From Delphinus delphis (Eukaryota; Chordata; Mammalia; Artiodactyla; Delphinidae), in assembly GCF_949987515.2 (NCBI RefSeq), contig NC_082684.1, positions 50,558,006-50,622,005 on the forward strand: a DNA stretch of 64,000 bases, read 5' to 3'. Numbering within the stretch: the first letter of the stretch is position 1; every line of letters starts with the position of its first letter. Position numbers and translations under genes: made by a program. Positions 1 through 35,249 of the stretch are shown in pieces. A model generated the notes under the pieces. The model did no database searches and was not told the DNA's origin. It was given only the letters and a program-made list of their open reading frames with translations.

Positions 1-189
1 TTTAAATATAAATGTACAAATTACTTTAATCGCCTGTAGTATATAGTCAAAGAAAGAGTAACATGGAGAAAATGCTTTGTAGAACTTAGTTTTTTTTAAA
101 TTATAAAATTGTGTATGTTTAGTGTTTATCATTGAAAATTCAGAAGATATAGAAAGTATAGAAAAGTTAGAGACTCAGCCACGCAAATA
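1..189 (+). other. SOS2 intron, unassigned
   Basis: AT-rich intronic sequence at the window edge. No exon or recognisable repeat seen. Confidence 0.5.
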
Positions 190-880
190 TATTTGCCTTT
201 GGGAATGTGAACTTTTACAATGTTACTAGAAAGTAATCTGGCAGTATATGTTAAAATACAGATACTTTTGGACCCAGAAATAAAAGCAGTGGACTATAAA
301 GTTAAGGTACAAAGATCTAGTTTCTGCAGCAGTAATTGTAGTCGCAGAAAACTAGAAACAACCTGTGTCCATCAGTAGGAGAATGATTGAGTATGTTATC
401 CTATACCTATGGCGTAGAATATTGGTTAGCTACAGAAAAAAAGTGAATAGAATCTGCGTATATTGTCTTGGAAGAATAGTTGTGACATTTAGGGGAAAAT
501 CCATTTTAAAAATCTTTAGAAAAATTAATATGATTTCATTTTGATGGAACAAAACAGAACAAACTGTAAACGTGTAAGTGAGCTGCACAAGCATTGAGAA
601 GAGTGTGGAAGGATACATACTCTTCTTTTCACATCGGTTCTTACCATGGGTTGTGATTAGAGGGGAATGGAGGGTTAGACTGATTTCATGTGTGTGTTTT
701 TCTGTTTGGGTGTTTGCATGTTATTGATTTGTATGGACTTATTTATATTAAAGATATTAATAGTCAAATATTGCCAAATAATCTATCTAATGGACTAATA
801 ATTTCAGTTCTCATTTTGAAAACTCTGAAGGAGTGTATTCATTTTGAGACGTTAAGCTTTAGTTTCTTAAAGTGTTGAAT
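190..880 (+). repeat. Old L1 (L1M type) 3' end
   Basis: Contains decayed L1 ORF2 tail and 3'UTR wording, such as 'ggacccagaaat' and 'aacaacctgtgtccatca', in sense orientation. Boundaries are approximate. Confidence 0.65.
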
Positions 881-2222
881 ATTTATATTCAACAATATTT
901 ATAAAAATAGGTATATGGTATAAAGAATAAAAATACAAAGAATACCTGTTTACCTGGCCTCCAGTTTAAGAACCCCTCCCAATCCATCTCCTTCCTTGCC
1001 CCTTCAGAGCCAGCTACTATGCTGAATCTTGTGCTTATCATTCTCTTGCTTTTTTCTATAATTTTACTATTTGTATCTCTAAACAGTGTTGTTTCATTTT
1101 GCATGTTTCTTAATTATATATGAATATAATTCTTCTAAGACTTTTTCTACTCAACATATTATATTCCTAAAATTCATCCATATTGTTTCTTTTAACTATA
1201 GTTCATTCTTTTTTTATAGCTGTAACATATTATAGAAATAACTTTACCAAAATTTATTTCTTTATTTGCTTATTTATTTATTTATTTGTTAGTTAGTTAG
1301 CTGATGGTCATTTGGATTGTTTCTAGTGTGGCACTATTATCAGTAATATTGCCATAAACATTTTCTGCATCTATCCTGGTGCTTACATGCACAAATTTCT
1401 CTTAAGTTGTATACCTAGGAGTAGAATTATTGGATGATAGAATAGATAAAATAAATAATGCCCAATTGTTTTCTCAAGTATTAATCGTACCAGTTTATAC
1501 TCCCACCAGAAGCTTGAGTTCTGGTTGTTCCACATTCTCGCTAACACTTGATATTGTCAGTTCTCTTTATTTTTCTAGTCTTGTGGTGTGGGTTTATAAT
1601 TCCCTAATTTCTAATGAGTTTGAACCTCTTTTAAGATGTTTTATTGGCTCTTTGTATTGTGGAAATTTTTCACTTTTTTGGTTGAGTTTTTCTAATGAAT
1701 TTGTATGAGTTCTCTCATATACTGGATTTTAATCCTTTGTCAGTTATGTGTGTTGTAAATATCTTTTTCCAGATTGAAGCTATTTTCACCATTTTTTATG
1801 ATGTCTTTTGATGAACAAAAATTCTTAATGTCACATTTACTTAATTTGTGCTTTTTGGTGTCTTGTATAATAGATCCTCCTCTGTTACCTTAATGTTTTA
1901 TCTTTCTCATTAAGTCCTTAATCCAGCTGGAAATGAGTTTTGAGTATGGAATCTAATTTCCATTTGGCTAGCCAGTTGATCTCACACATTTATTCAAAGT
2001 CCATTCTTTCTCCGTTGATCTGTAGTGTCAGCTGTATCGTAAGTTGAGTATCCATAAATGTGTGGGCCTGTTTTTGGTCCCGCTATCCTGTTCTTTTGAT
2101 GTATTTGATTATTACTGTGCTAGTGCCACATGTTTAAATTACTGTAATTTTATACTAGTTCTTGATACAGTATAGTAGGGCAAGTCCCCACCAGTCATTC
2201 TTTTTCAAGAGTGACTTACTCT

Positions 2223-2316
2223 TTTTTTTTTTTTTTAGTTCTCTGACCAGGGATTGAACCTGGGCCCTGGCAGTGAAAGCGCCGAGTTGTAACCACTGGC
2301 CTGCCAGGAAATTCCC
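2223..2316 (-). mobile_element. tRNA-derived CHR-type SINE
   Basis: Minus-strand copy starting with its poly(T) and ending 'ccaggaaattccc'. Flanked by a perfect 16 bp target-site duplication, aagagtgacttactct, at 2207-2222 and 2317-2332. Confidence 0.9.
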
Positions 2317-2868
2317 AAGAGTGACTTACTCTTGACCCCTTGCTATTATATAAATTTTAGAATCATTTTAAGTTTAATTATTTTAAAGGTTGGGGTTTTG
2401 GTAAGAATTATACTGGTTCTATAAATCAGTTATGAAGAACTGACATTTTTACAATAATGAATCTTCCCAACTATGAACGTGGTGTATCTCTCCATTTATT
2501 TATTTATTTAATACAGTTTGTGGTTTTATTGATGAAGATCTCACATCTGTTTTGTTAGATTTATATTAGAATATTTTAATAATCTTGTTTTCTTTGTTGA
2601 TGATATCTAGAAATGCAGTTGATTTTTGCCTGTTGGTTTTATATCCAGCAATATTGCTACATTCTCTCATTAACATTCTATTTGTAGATTTATTTCATGT
2701 CGTCACAGACAATCATTTCTTCTGTGAATACTGACAGTTTTTCATTTCAATCCCTAGTCTTTTATTTATTTTTCTTGTCCATTCTAGTTAGGACTTCTGT
2801 ATAGTACTGAATAAAAGTTACAATGCAGTCACCTTTGCTTTTTCCTTAAGTTAAAGGAAATGAGTTGA

Positions 2869-3070
2869 GGGACTTCCCTGGCAGTCCAGTAGTTGGGACT
2901 TCGCCTTCCAGTGTGCGGGGGGTGAGTGAGTGGTCCCTGGTTGGGGAGCTGGGGTCCCGCATGCCTCACAGCCAAAGGGCTGGGGCGTGGAACGGAAGCA
3001 GTGTTGTAGCAAATTCGGTAAAGACTTTGAAGGTGGTCCACATCAAAAAAAATCTTAAAAAAAAAAAAAA
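2869..3070 (+). mobile_element. tRNA-derived CHR-type SINE, long form
   Basis: Begins 'gggacttccctggcagtcca' and carries the extra 3' segment with 'aaagactttgaaggtggtcc' before the A-rich tail. The target-site duplication aaaggaaatgagttga lies at 2853-2868 and 3069-3084. Confidence 0.9.
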
Positions 3071-3140
3071 AGGAAATGAGTTGAATCGTTTTCCATCAAG
3101 TATAATGTTTGCTGTCAATTTGTGTGTGTGTGTATCTATC

Positions 3141-3642
3141 AGGTTTAAAATAAAATAATTCATTTTTAATTAAAAAATGTAATAATGAAATATAAAATAA
3201 ATGACTGCTTACTTGGTTTACTACATTTTTGTTCAGTTCTTGTCTCCCTCCCACAGCCTTCTCCTCTTTACCAAAACCTTATTACCCTTAGCCCCAAAAG
3301 ATCTTTCAGTGGAAAAGTATTTGAATGCCATGGGATTATATTTTTCTCCAACAGCTATAATTTGAAACTCTGGCTAATCAGGATTATAACTAATAATATC
3401 CTGTGGAAGATTTTTTTATTGTTTAATCCTCTAATTTATATTAGAAAAAAATAAGTTTTAAAGTTTTATATTTATAGATAAGAAATCATTTCCAGCAAGT
3501 GCAGATAAAAATAGTACTCATCTCTTAATTTTAAAAATTGTTTTTCAAATATTTGCAAAATTTTAAAATTGAAAGCTCTGCATCTATAAAATATGATTGA
3601 ATTGTAAAAAAGCAAATTATGCTCAGTTTATATATTTTAAAG
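3141..3642 (+). other. SOS2 intron, unassigned
   Basis: AT-rich intron leading to the acceptor at 3642. Nothing else recognised. Confidence 0.5.
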
Positions 3643-20086
<16,444 letters not shown>

Positions 20087-21280
20087 CCCTAGCCATATGT
20101 AGTCATTGACACTGGAATGGTATTTGTAAAGTTTTTTTTTAATTTATTCAAAAAAGGCATAGTATTTTAGTACTTTTTAAAAATAATGCTCTTACAAAAA
20201 TGCTACTGATCAAATAAGCTTTTAAAAATTGGAAAAATAAAAATACAGAAGTCCTTTACCATTATCCTCAGGTGATCAGTAGCATTGCCTTGTCTTGGAT
20301 CCTCAGTGCTGCCCAAAGGCCAGTATAAAGAATTTATATTTGCACTGTAGACTCTGCTAAAATATGGTTTAAAGTGACATTGATTGCACTGAAGGGGGAT
20401 AGTGCATTTGTGGAATTTTTCAAATTTGAGTAACAGATGACTTTTTAAGGCAGTGAATTTATACACATATAGGGGGTGCGTGGTGATACTGAGTTTTAAG
20501 CCTCTTTGACCATCTTCTAGTTTTTACATTTAGGAAGATCGTGAATAACACCCACTGTTCTTAAACTCTTTAATGCCATGTCTTAAAAGCCAGAATTTGC
20601 TGCTGAAGACAAAAGTGAAAAATAGAACGAAAATAATAGAATGCACTGTTTATTGTTTTGTCGAAATGTAAACAGACTACCTAACCCAATCATAGAGGAA
20701 AAAAGGGCATATATCTTATACAGATGTGCCTTTTTGTTTTTGCAGACTATGGTGTCTTTAGCTAACGAGTTGCCTATTATTTTGGAAAACAAAGTTAATA
20801 TGCCATACATGTACAGTTTTGTTTATATTGTACATTTAAAGATAATGCTAATAACCTATATAAATTTATGTGACTCAAGGCCTATAATACAGTCTGCTAC
20901 TTTACTAATTCATAAAGCTGGAGGATAAGTTTCTTATGGCATAGGAACCAACTGCATTGCCTTCAAAACCAAGTAACTTTCTCTATAAATCTCGTGTTAA
21001 CTAAAAATTTTTGAAGTATTTTTTTAGATTGGTAATATTTAAACCAGCAGACACTTAAAGCTTTATTAAACTTTTTAATCAGAGACGTGATTAAAACTTT
21101 TATTTGCCATTTGTACTCCTTCGTTCTAAGTGATGAAAAAGCGTGTTTTCCTCTTAGTGCCGTAGCAGCAGTTGTAAAGTAGCCAAAAGCCACATTGTTT
21201 ATTTACTGGTCTGTGGCCTTTTACTGTGCTTTGTATCAGAGTTCCTAACAAGATTAATAAATCACCCCAGTCTTAATTTT
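20087..21280 (+). other. SOS2: SOS2 3' untranslated region
   Basis: AT-rich sequence after the stop with no recognised repeat. It runs to the poly(A) signal near 21256. The exact cleavage site is inferred. Confidence 0.75.
21256..21261 (+). terminator. SOS2 poly(A) signal, likely main one
   Basis: Canonical AATAAA about 1.17 kb after the stop codon. A weaker-placed AATAAA occurs at 20236-20241 and another at 21590-21595, where it runs into a 20-base A tract. Which are used cannot be told from sequence. Confidence 0.6.
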
Positions 21281-21700
21281 TAAAAGACGTTTAAAATATG
21301 TGTTTTCATTATAAGGAACAAGGGGGTAAGATTGTTGAGTTCTGTAGAAGTAATATATACACACATTTTCAATAATTTGTGCATTTTAAGTTCCATAATC
21401 CCAAAGAATTTAAGTGATGTAAACTTCAGAGGGATAACTTTTCCTTCACCGTTAAACGCAGTCACAAGCTTCTTGCAACCATTTTTACGCATTCTGAAGA
21501 AAAATTAGGAGCATGTTAGGAATTCTCTGTAAGCAGGATTATAGCCATCCTTGGTAGGATCTTGGAAGCTGCCTTGATTTAAGGCCAGTAATAAAAAAAA
21601 AAAAAAAAAAAACAGTGTGAATCAACCTCCAACTAGATAAAAACACTCAGGTTGGCTTTGTCCGGAAAAGTAATTTCAACTGCCCGTTCGTTGAGGCAGA
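21281..21700. other. SOS2-VCPKMT spacer
   Basis: AT-rich spacer with a 20-base A tract at about 21592-21612. It changes abruptly to GC-rich sequence near 21715. Confidence 0.6.
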
Positions 21701-21712
21701 CTTGTAATTTAG

Positions 21713-27773
<6,061 letters not shown>

Positions 27774-28890
27774 AATCTAGTCATCTTACCCAAGCCTCTA
27801 ACAACGTGGGTAAGCTAACATTGTGAATGGAGCATGTGAATACAGCATGGGAAGATTGTGTTCACAGATTTTTCCAGCATGTCCTTAGGGATCCGATATA
27901 TAGACAACCACCACGGGCTGCCTGCATTACGAAAAATGATTGACTGACTGCCTACCTGCCAATGGGCCTGAAATCCAACTTAGTTTACTTTTAGCTCGGC
28001 ATCAAGTTCTGCTTAAAAGAAACATGTTTCAGTCACTCCTCAAATAAAAATAGGTACTGAGGTTAGCCTAAAGTCTGCCAAAAATAGTGAAAGTAGCATG
28101 GCTGACTTGGCGTATTTTCAGGAAAGTAGAGATAAGTTGATCCGGTTTCTAAAGAGAGGTATCAATTACTATTTAATAATGTTTAAATTCAAATCAGTAA
28201 ATTTTAGCTTGTCTTCAAGATAAATTTAAAAGAAGGTTTTTATTTTAACGTATTTATGCAGTGGTTTTTATCGTTAAGTATCTTCCACTTCATTGCTTTT
28301 AAGATAACTTTAATACTTGTGTTCTTTTACTTTAAAAAAAAAAATGAAAATACTGTTTTGTGGCCAAGTTCTGTGCTTTTCCTTCACCACACTGACTACA
28401 GTATAATTTACTATGGGAGTTAGATAGTAGATTATACCATAGTCAGTTGATAAAGATGAAAGTAAGATATTGGGAGATTGGGAGGGAGGAAAAGGTATCT
28501 TTACAAAATTGTTTATTTGAGAATGGAGTGAAAATAAAAAGTCCGGCTTCAGGCTCTTGCATTGATGTGGCTCCTGCACTTTTCCTCACGTATAGCTTCC
28601 AGGAAAATGCGGCTAAAGTCACTGGTGTTAACTTGTTTATATGAAACAGAGAAAGGTATTTAAATGACTACAAATGTAGTTCTGTATACATTTATCAAAT
28701 GATTTTGATTCTGTGTGGTCTCTGTTTTATGTTCTCATGAGAATCATCTGTTCACAGACTGATCTATCAGGACTTCAGTCACATGGTTCCAAAGTGTAAT
28801 GGTAACCAGATGGAATTCTGGTACTTACAGGCATTGGTGCTAGGTGGCACAATGTATATGTTAAAATAAACATTGTTTTTGAGATCCTGT
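27774..28890 (+). other. VCPKMT: VCPKMT 3' untranslated region
   Basis: No recognised repeat. It extends to the AATAAA at 28865. Earlier AATAAA copies at 28043-28048 and 28533-28538 could give shorter transcripts. Confidence 0.6.
28865..28870 (+). terminator. VCPKMT distal poly(A) signal
   Basis: AATAAA followed by a short T/G-rich stretch ('cattgtttttgagat'), as expected of a cleavage site. The choice among three candidate signals is not resolved by sequence. Confidence 0.5.
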
Positions 28891-30380
28891 GACTTTGAGA
28901 ATGTTTCAGAAATAGCTTTTGAGAAAATGAACATTTAAAGACGGTGACTGGTTTCCAGAAAGAGCAAAAGCAGCCCTAGAGAAATTAAAGATTGACATCA
29001 AGAGAACAGTTCTTTCCTTCAGGCTTGCTTCAATCTTTAATGTTTGTTCTGCTGTTTTGTTTTTTTTTTTTCCAAACTGCTCTTAGCATTTCATTAAGCA
29101 GTTTACTAAGCAGTTAGTGTAACCTAAGTATATGATACTTTTTTAGTTACAAATAATACCAGCTATTACTAGTGAAGTCTTAGAACAAACGACCACTTTC
29201 TGGCTTGTTTCATAACATTATAGAACTTGGTAGAAATTAGTTTAACATTCACCAGCAATAGTAGTCCATCCAGATTCCTCAGATACCCTTCACCCTCCTC
29301 CCATTTTCACTGTACTTCTAAAAAGAGTCGCTGTGGGTCTTCGCTGAAGTGCCCTTGACAGTCCTGTAATGAAAGCCCAGCTCCTTTACCTCAGACAGGT
29401 GACCATACACCAGAACTTCCTGGAGGGGTTGGGCTGAAGTCAGCCTCTTTGCAGCTTAGCCAGAATCACACCCTTGCTTGTGTGTGCTTCCTCTTCTTTC
29501 ATGTCCTATTCCCACTCCTTTACTTATCACCTCCTTAATAAGTCACTTGCATACATTCATTGTCATCTGTTTCTGGGGAGCTGACCTAATGGTACTGACT
29601 ACAGAATTAAGTAATTTGTAACAGAAAGTCAAGTGAGTTTTATTAGCTTATTCTGGAATAAGGCCAAAGCAGAGGTTAAAAGGTGCCAATCCCCACGTTC
29701 TAGGATCAGAGAACCACGGTGATTAGGACCAGTAAGCACTGCAGGGCTTACTGAGGGGTGCCAGATCAGATAACACGTGCTATCACTAACCACCATCTCA
29801 CAGACACCTGGGGAGGCCTGGGAGAGGTCTTCTTCTGGAGAAGTGCAGTGTTGGGGAAAGGGATTTAGTCCTTTGAGCTCTCATGAGGGAGGGAACGGAG
29901 TGCATCTGTACTCAGAAACCACAGGAGGGAGACCTGAGGGAGTAACTCAAGACCCAGGATGCCTCCAAGAAGGGGAGACAGCACCTTTTCCACCTGGTGT
30001 GGTTTGTCTTTACTCAGCAGATGAACACATCTGTTTAATCCCAGAGCGTGGGAATGGAATTGGAGAGGCACTGCGGGCACTGTCAGGCAGAGAGGCGTTA
30101 GAGATGGATCGTGCCGGCCTGAGGACTTGCGCAGCAGCATGGGGAGGTTAAAAGGCAGGTGATGCAGCAGATGAGTGAGTCGTGATGCCACTGTCTGGGG
30201 GTCAGCCAGAATATAGGCAACTTTGAAATCTCAGTGGACTGCCAGGGCCAGGAGGAACTGCTCAGTAGTGGGCCTCTGGTCTTCCAGGCGAGTGGGGGTT
30301 GCCGCTGTGCACAATGAAACACATAAGCTGCTTACCACAGTGCAGTGATGGCCAATTAGAAAGCCACCCCCCAGTAAGGC
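28891..30380. other. Intergenic, nothing firmly identified
   Basis: Mixed-composition sequence past VCPKMT. A 124-codon frame at 29777-30151 shows no family features, and the opposite strand is also open, so I do not call it a gene. Parts may be old repeats. Confidence 0.4.
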
Positions 30381-30382
30381 GG

Positions 30383-30535
30383 TGCTTCTCAAACTAGCTG
30401 TACATGGAAAGCTAAAAGCAAGCAGACCATGTCCAGGTCCCATCCCAGTCCAGTTAAACCAGAGGCATGGTATTTTTTGGTGAAGGGCTCTGGATGGTTT
30501 TAATGTTTAGCCTAAATTGAGAACTACTGCAATAA
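30383..30535 (+). repeat. MER5-like fragment
   Basis: Has 'ggtgcttctcaaactagctg' at one end and 'ttgagaactactgcaa' at the other, as in MER5-type hAT elements. The middle is diverged. Confidence 0.5.
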
Positions 30536-31290
30536 AGAAACCTCTTCTAGCATCTGCCTCCCAAGAAGGGAGCGAAGAAAAGGAAAGAGAAGTCTAAAAA
30601 CCATCTGTGATTAAAGTGGGTCTATACTTTAAAGGGAGGGAAAGAGCTTTGAATCCGATGTGGCATTTTCTATGAAATGGTTTTAGAATAAACAGGGCTG
30701 AGTTTTAGAAACTAAATAGCTGAAAGTTTAGAGAATCTGGCCGAGAGGGTAAAGGTGATGCTACTCAAGAGTAAGGGGGGATTCAAGAGCTGGGAAAAGA
30801 AAATTGTTACAGGTGTAGCCTCCAGTGACTATGTATCAGTTATAACTTTGAAGTCTTTTAAGGTTACATAGCTTTAAATCTTAACCTTCTACAGTTCATT
30901 ACCAAGGGTCCACGGATCATATGTTTGGTGAATTTGGAAGTGAAGTTAGGTTATTTAAAATTATTTTAAGAAGTGTTAATAATCCAGAATGACTGTTAGT
31001 ACAGCTTTTTACACAGCATACCTAGTTTCCTTGTTAAATGATGCCACATACAGTATTAACTCAGACTACAGACATTGTATTCATTTAAAAAAAAGTATGG
31101 GTCATAGAAATATGACTGTTGTTCCTCAGGTTCCCTGTAGATGGCATTGCTTGACTTTGTCTTTAAACAGTTTATAGATAGGAAGTTGTTAAAATAGAAT
31201 ATTTTGAAATGGAATCACACTTGCATTTTAAAGGTGAAGTAAATTAGATTTTAGACAATAAATGTACCTATCATGAGTTGCTTTCAGAAT
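30536..31290. other. Intergenic, unassigned
   Basis: No gene or repeat recognised. Confidence 0.4.
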
Positions 31291-31294
31291 ATTA

Positions 31295-31655
31295 TGTGGT
31301 TGTCTTAGTTCGTTTGGGCTGCTATAACAAAATACCATGAACTGGGTGGCTTATAAACAACAAATTTATGTAACAAATTTATTTCTCACAGTTCTAGGAG
31401 GCTGGGCAGTGCAAGATCAAGTTGCCAACTTCCTCCTAGGCAGCTGTATTATTGTAACCTCACAGGACAGAAAGGAGAAGGAACTCCCTGGGGTCTCTTT
31501 TATAGGGCACAAATCCCACTTATGAGAGCTTCACCCTCTTGACCTACTCGCCTCCCAAATGCCCTACCTCCAAATAACATCACACTGAGGGACTAGGTTT
31601 CAATATATGAATGGGAGAGTGGGGGGGTACAAACATTCAGGCCATAACAATAGTG
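31295..31655 (-). repeat. MLT1A-like LTR, antisense
   Basis: 'cttagttcgtttgggctgct', 'actgggtggcttataaacaa', 'ggggtctcttttatagggca' and 'cattcaggccataaca' match the reverse complement of MLT1A from end to end. Confidence 0.85.
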
Positions 31656-32480
31656 TAAGTGAAAAGGGATTTTTTTCTTATAAAATTGTATTTGATTTAT
31701 GTTTTTATTGCATTTTGATACGCCTTTTGAAGTTTTGACTGTCATTCATATAGCTGCATACATTGCAATTCATAAACCATTTCTCTGCTATTGGTATCTT
31801 CCATGAGAGACGACATTGCAAAGTTCTAAAAATTAAATTCACCTTGAAAGTACCTTTTATATAATGCATGATCTTACATCTGAGGTACTTGAAACTTCTA
31901 ATTAATTTCAATTAGTTTTTCAAACCAGTATACCTTCTTCATTAGAGTAGTAAGTAGCTTTTACATCAAAAGACTGAAGCTCTGTCTTTGGCTATATCAC
32001 AGTTCTATAACTGATATTTGACTTTCAGTTTTAATTTTTCCTCAAGGAACATCAGGATTTGAAAGAGTTTTTGATTCACTGATAATAAACATTTTAGAAG
32101 TGGAATATTCAGTTTTCATACCATAGAGACCTTCAGGCTATATTTGAATTAGAAAAAGTTGGTGGCAACAGAATTTTACTGAAAATTAATCAGGTAATGG
32201 AAAGACAGAGTTTTCACTTTAAATGATTTTGGGTAGGAAAACAAATTCTGAAATCATTTTCACCAGTTTGGTTAAAACTGTTAGGTGTTTGGGGTCATTT
32301 AAGACATTGTCTTAGGTCCTTTTGTGTTGAAGTTCTGGTAAAGATCTAGTGAGTCCATCAACTGTGAGATACATTTTATGTAATTCATTATTAATAACAT
32401 AGTTTTCAAATAATAGGTTTTAAAATATGTTAGAGCAAATTATCTCTATGATAATGTTTTTCTCACAAGCATTCTGAAAA
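31656..32480. other. Intergenic, unassigned
   Basis: AT-rich, with no recognisable gene or repeat. Confidence 0.4.
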
Positions 32481-32489
32481 CTATCAGCA

Positions 32490-32690
32490 CAAGCCTTGAG
32501 ACCAGATTATCTGGATTTAAATCCCAATTCCGCCATTTACTTAGCTCTGTGACTCTGTGCCTCAGTTTCCTCCTTTGTGAGGTGAGGATCATAATAAATT
32601 GCCTCATAGTTTGCCATGGGGATTAAATTAGTTTAATACATGGAATATCTGGCACACAGTAAGCCTTCAATAAATGTTGTGATTATACTA
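32490..32690 (+). repeat. MIR, nearly full length
   Basis: Consensus order is clear: 'gaccagattatctggattta', 'tgcctcagtttcctcctttg', 'gcacacagtaagccttcaat', 'aaatgttgtgattat'. Confidence 0.85.
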
Positions 32691-32765
32691 GAGATGGAAT
32701 TACTTTACATTAGGGGATGGGAAAATGTAATAATACAAGTCTGTGTTGCAGTGCGAAATCTGGGC

Positions 32766-32979
32766 TTTTTTTTTTTTTTTTTTTTTTGCCTTACGCTGGC
32801 CTCTCACTGTTGTGGCCTCTCCCATTGTGGAACACAGGCTCCGGACGCGCAGGCTCAGCGGCCATGACTCACGGGCCCAGCCGCTCTGCGGCATGTGGGA
32901 TCTTCCTGGACCAGGGCACGAACCCGTGTCCCCTGCATCGGCAGGCGGACTCTCAACCACTGCGCCAGCAGGGAAGCCC
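32766..32979 (-). mobile_element. tRNA-derived CHR-type SINE, long form
   Basis: Poly(T), then 'tggcctctcactgttgtggc' and end 'gccagcagggaagccc'. The flanks ctgggct and ctgggca give a weak, diverged duplication. Open frames of 92-123 codons across it are SINE artefacts. Confidence 0.9.
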
Positions 32980-32984
32980 TGGGC

Positions 32985-34790
32985 ATCTTTTTTAGAGTAT
33001 AGAGCCCTTATGAACATCACTGCCTCATCATGGTGGGAATGGCACCTGGGGTGGGAGGAGCCTGAGAACACTGTTGCACGGTACTGTTAGTTGAACAAGT
33101 AAGCAATTTAGAAAGAAGGAAAAGGTATAGTGGAAGGAAAACCTTTGTTTGCTGTTCATTTTTATGGTTTTAAAGCAAGTGCCATGAGCATTCAGAGGCG
33201 AACAAAAACAGAGGAAATCCTCATTTCCAAATAACGGAGCCTGGGCTTGCTGGCTGGAGCTCCAAGATTCCACCATCCTGGACCCTTAGCGAATTTTTCC
33301 TTCTGTGGTTCTTATCTGTATTAAACTGAGACCAGATAAGTAGTAGATAAGTGGCACCAGGTCATTTTTCTGAAGTCTGGGGCTTGATATATCTGCATAA
33401 TTACTTTCGGAGTTTAGATGTGTTCATTCTAAAAGAGCAAGGTGACTATGAAGTACTTGTGTAGCAGTTGCCTCCTGGATAAACTGTCTTTTACCATGTA
33501 ATCAGTATATACGATGGGTTGCAGGAGCTTAGTTTAACTAATCCCTCAGGCTGACTATGTCTGTACCAACAGATAAGAATGACAGTCAGAACCGTGAATT
33601 GCATCTGCTTCTCCGCCAGCCAGAGTAAAATAGCACAAGTGCTTAACTGCATTATATTAAACTTTCAAGATCTTTTTGTTTGCAATTGATGGAAAAGATT
33701 GTCATGAACACTAGATAGCTGGCCTTAATTTTTAGAAACATCTATTGCTTACCTGTAATACACTTACTTTGGTGAAGGATAAGTTCACACTTTAATATTC
33801 ACAAGGTTAGAAACAATGATATTTCTTCTTTGCAAAACAAAATTAAGTCTTTTGAAAAAGAGCTGTTCTAGATGCAGTCCTTACAGGGTTAAATGTTGAG
33901 TACTTAGCAGATTTCCTTCATGTCATTAGCTCTGATGAAGTACCGCTGGCAGTCTGTTAAACCCTTGACGGGTCAGTGCTTTTAAAAACTCTTGAGTAAT
34001 TTTTTAAAAGTTAACTTTTATTCCAAGTTGTTCATCTTCTGAAGTCCTGGCATTTAACAATCTGAGTTCCAGGTTCCTGTGTTGGCTCATTGGTGCTTTG
34101 GATAAATCATTGCCAGAGTTATGTGCATATAATACACACAATCCCATGTATCTACATTCAGTACCTGACTTTGTTCTTTTAGGAACGTGTCCTGAAAACC
34201 TGCTTGCACTGCGTGCACAGTACAGTTGCATATTGGGGCGCACCGAAATAAATAGCACGTTTTATCCAGAACTTAGATGGAGAAGCTTGATATTTACATT
34301 CCAAGTGAGTGTAAAGAATAATCTCATGGCATGTAAGGGACATTGAACATAGGCCCGGTTTCTTGAAACTTAGAAACAGGAAAAACAAGTTTCACACTCC
34401 CATAAATAATAAATGTTTAACCAGAGAATGCCTTTAGGTTTCAGTGACATTTATGAACATAGGTACGATGTACTTTTAAAATAGCTATCATCTTTCTAAA
34501 TCTTGCCACAAGGATTTAAAAAAAAAATTTTGTCGTTCAAAACTCCTTTCACTCTCCAGCATATCTCTGACACCCACATTCAGTCTGTTACTCTCTGTCT
34601 GAAATAAGTGTCTGGTTGTTAACCTTAGATTCCAAGGAAGAGAGAACAGTGGAGGCTTAGTGTGGCTGGTAGGAACAAAATTCCAAATTAGCTCTGGAAG
34701 ACAGCCCCAGATCTGTTCTAAATCCACTCACCTTCCCTTTATGCACCCAAGCTTGAACATTCTGTTTTTCTCCTAAGGAGAAAATGGCTC
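32985..34790. other. Intergenic, unassigned
   Basis: No gene, RNA or repeat could be supported in this stretch. Confidence 0.4.
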
Positions 34791-34794
34791 ACTT

Positions 34795-34925
34795 GACTAC
34801 CACCGAATCTAGCTCTATGTCCTTGAGCAAGTTAGTTTCTCTGAATGTTAGTGTCCCTCTCTGTAAAGTGAGAATGACATCTACTGGACAGCACTGTGGT
34901 GATAGTTAAACTAGATAATATATGT
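34795..34925 (+). repeat. MIR fragment
   Basis: 'gtccttgagcaagttagttt' and 'tgtaaagtgagaatgacatc' match the MIR core, sense. Confidence 0.65.
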
Positions 34926-35249
34926 GGACAGGGGTAGGGAAGAAGGCATCTATCTCCCCAGCATAAGCCTCAATTATTTGCTCTGAGAGTTCAGACTGAT
35001 AATCTCTTGCAAACTAGAGGTGCGATAGAAGTCATCCTAAGTAAACAACGCATAGCCTGGGCCAGAAAGAACAAAAGCCTCTATTGTCGGAAAGGCGGGA
35101 TTCCCAGTATAGCAGCATGCCTGTCATTTACCTTTACTCCCACCTGACTTCTTCACCTTCTCTTTAGACTCTGCCTTCTTCGCAGGAAGGGAGTAAGGAG
35201 TCACAGGGGAGATCTTGCAATTCTCTTGATTCTAACTGCAAGCCGATTG

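Larger units (their letters stand above)
900..3140 (-). repeat. Antisense L1 fragment split by two SINEs
   Basis: Reads as the reverse complement of L1 ORF2 and its 3' end. Signs are 'ctaggagtagaattattgga' near 1420, 'gttgatttttgcctgttggt' near 2620 and the resumption 'ccatcaagtataatgtttgc' near 3094. SINEs at 2223-2316 and 2869-3070 interrupt it, so the L1 is older than both. Confidence 0.8.

Noticed and set aside
21592..21612. Poly(A) tail of a retrogene before VCPKMT
   Set aside because: No processed gene or SINE/L1 body precedes the A tract and no duplication flanks were found; more likely a simple A run.
29777..30151. 124-codon frame downstream of VCPKMT
   Set aside because: Opposite strand is equally open, no splice sites or domain recognised.
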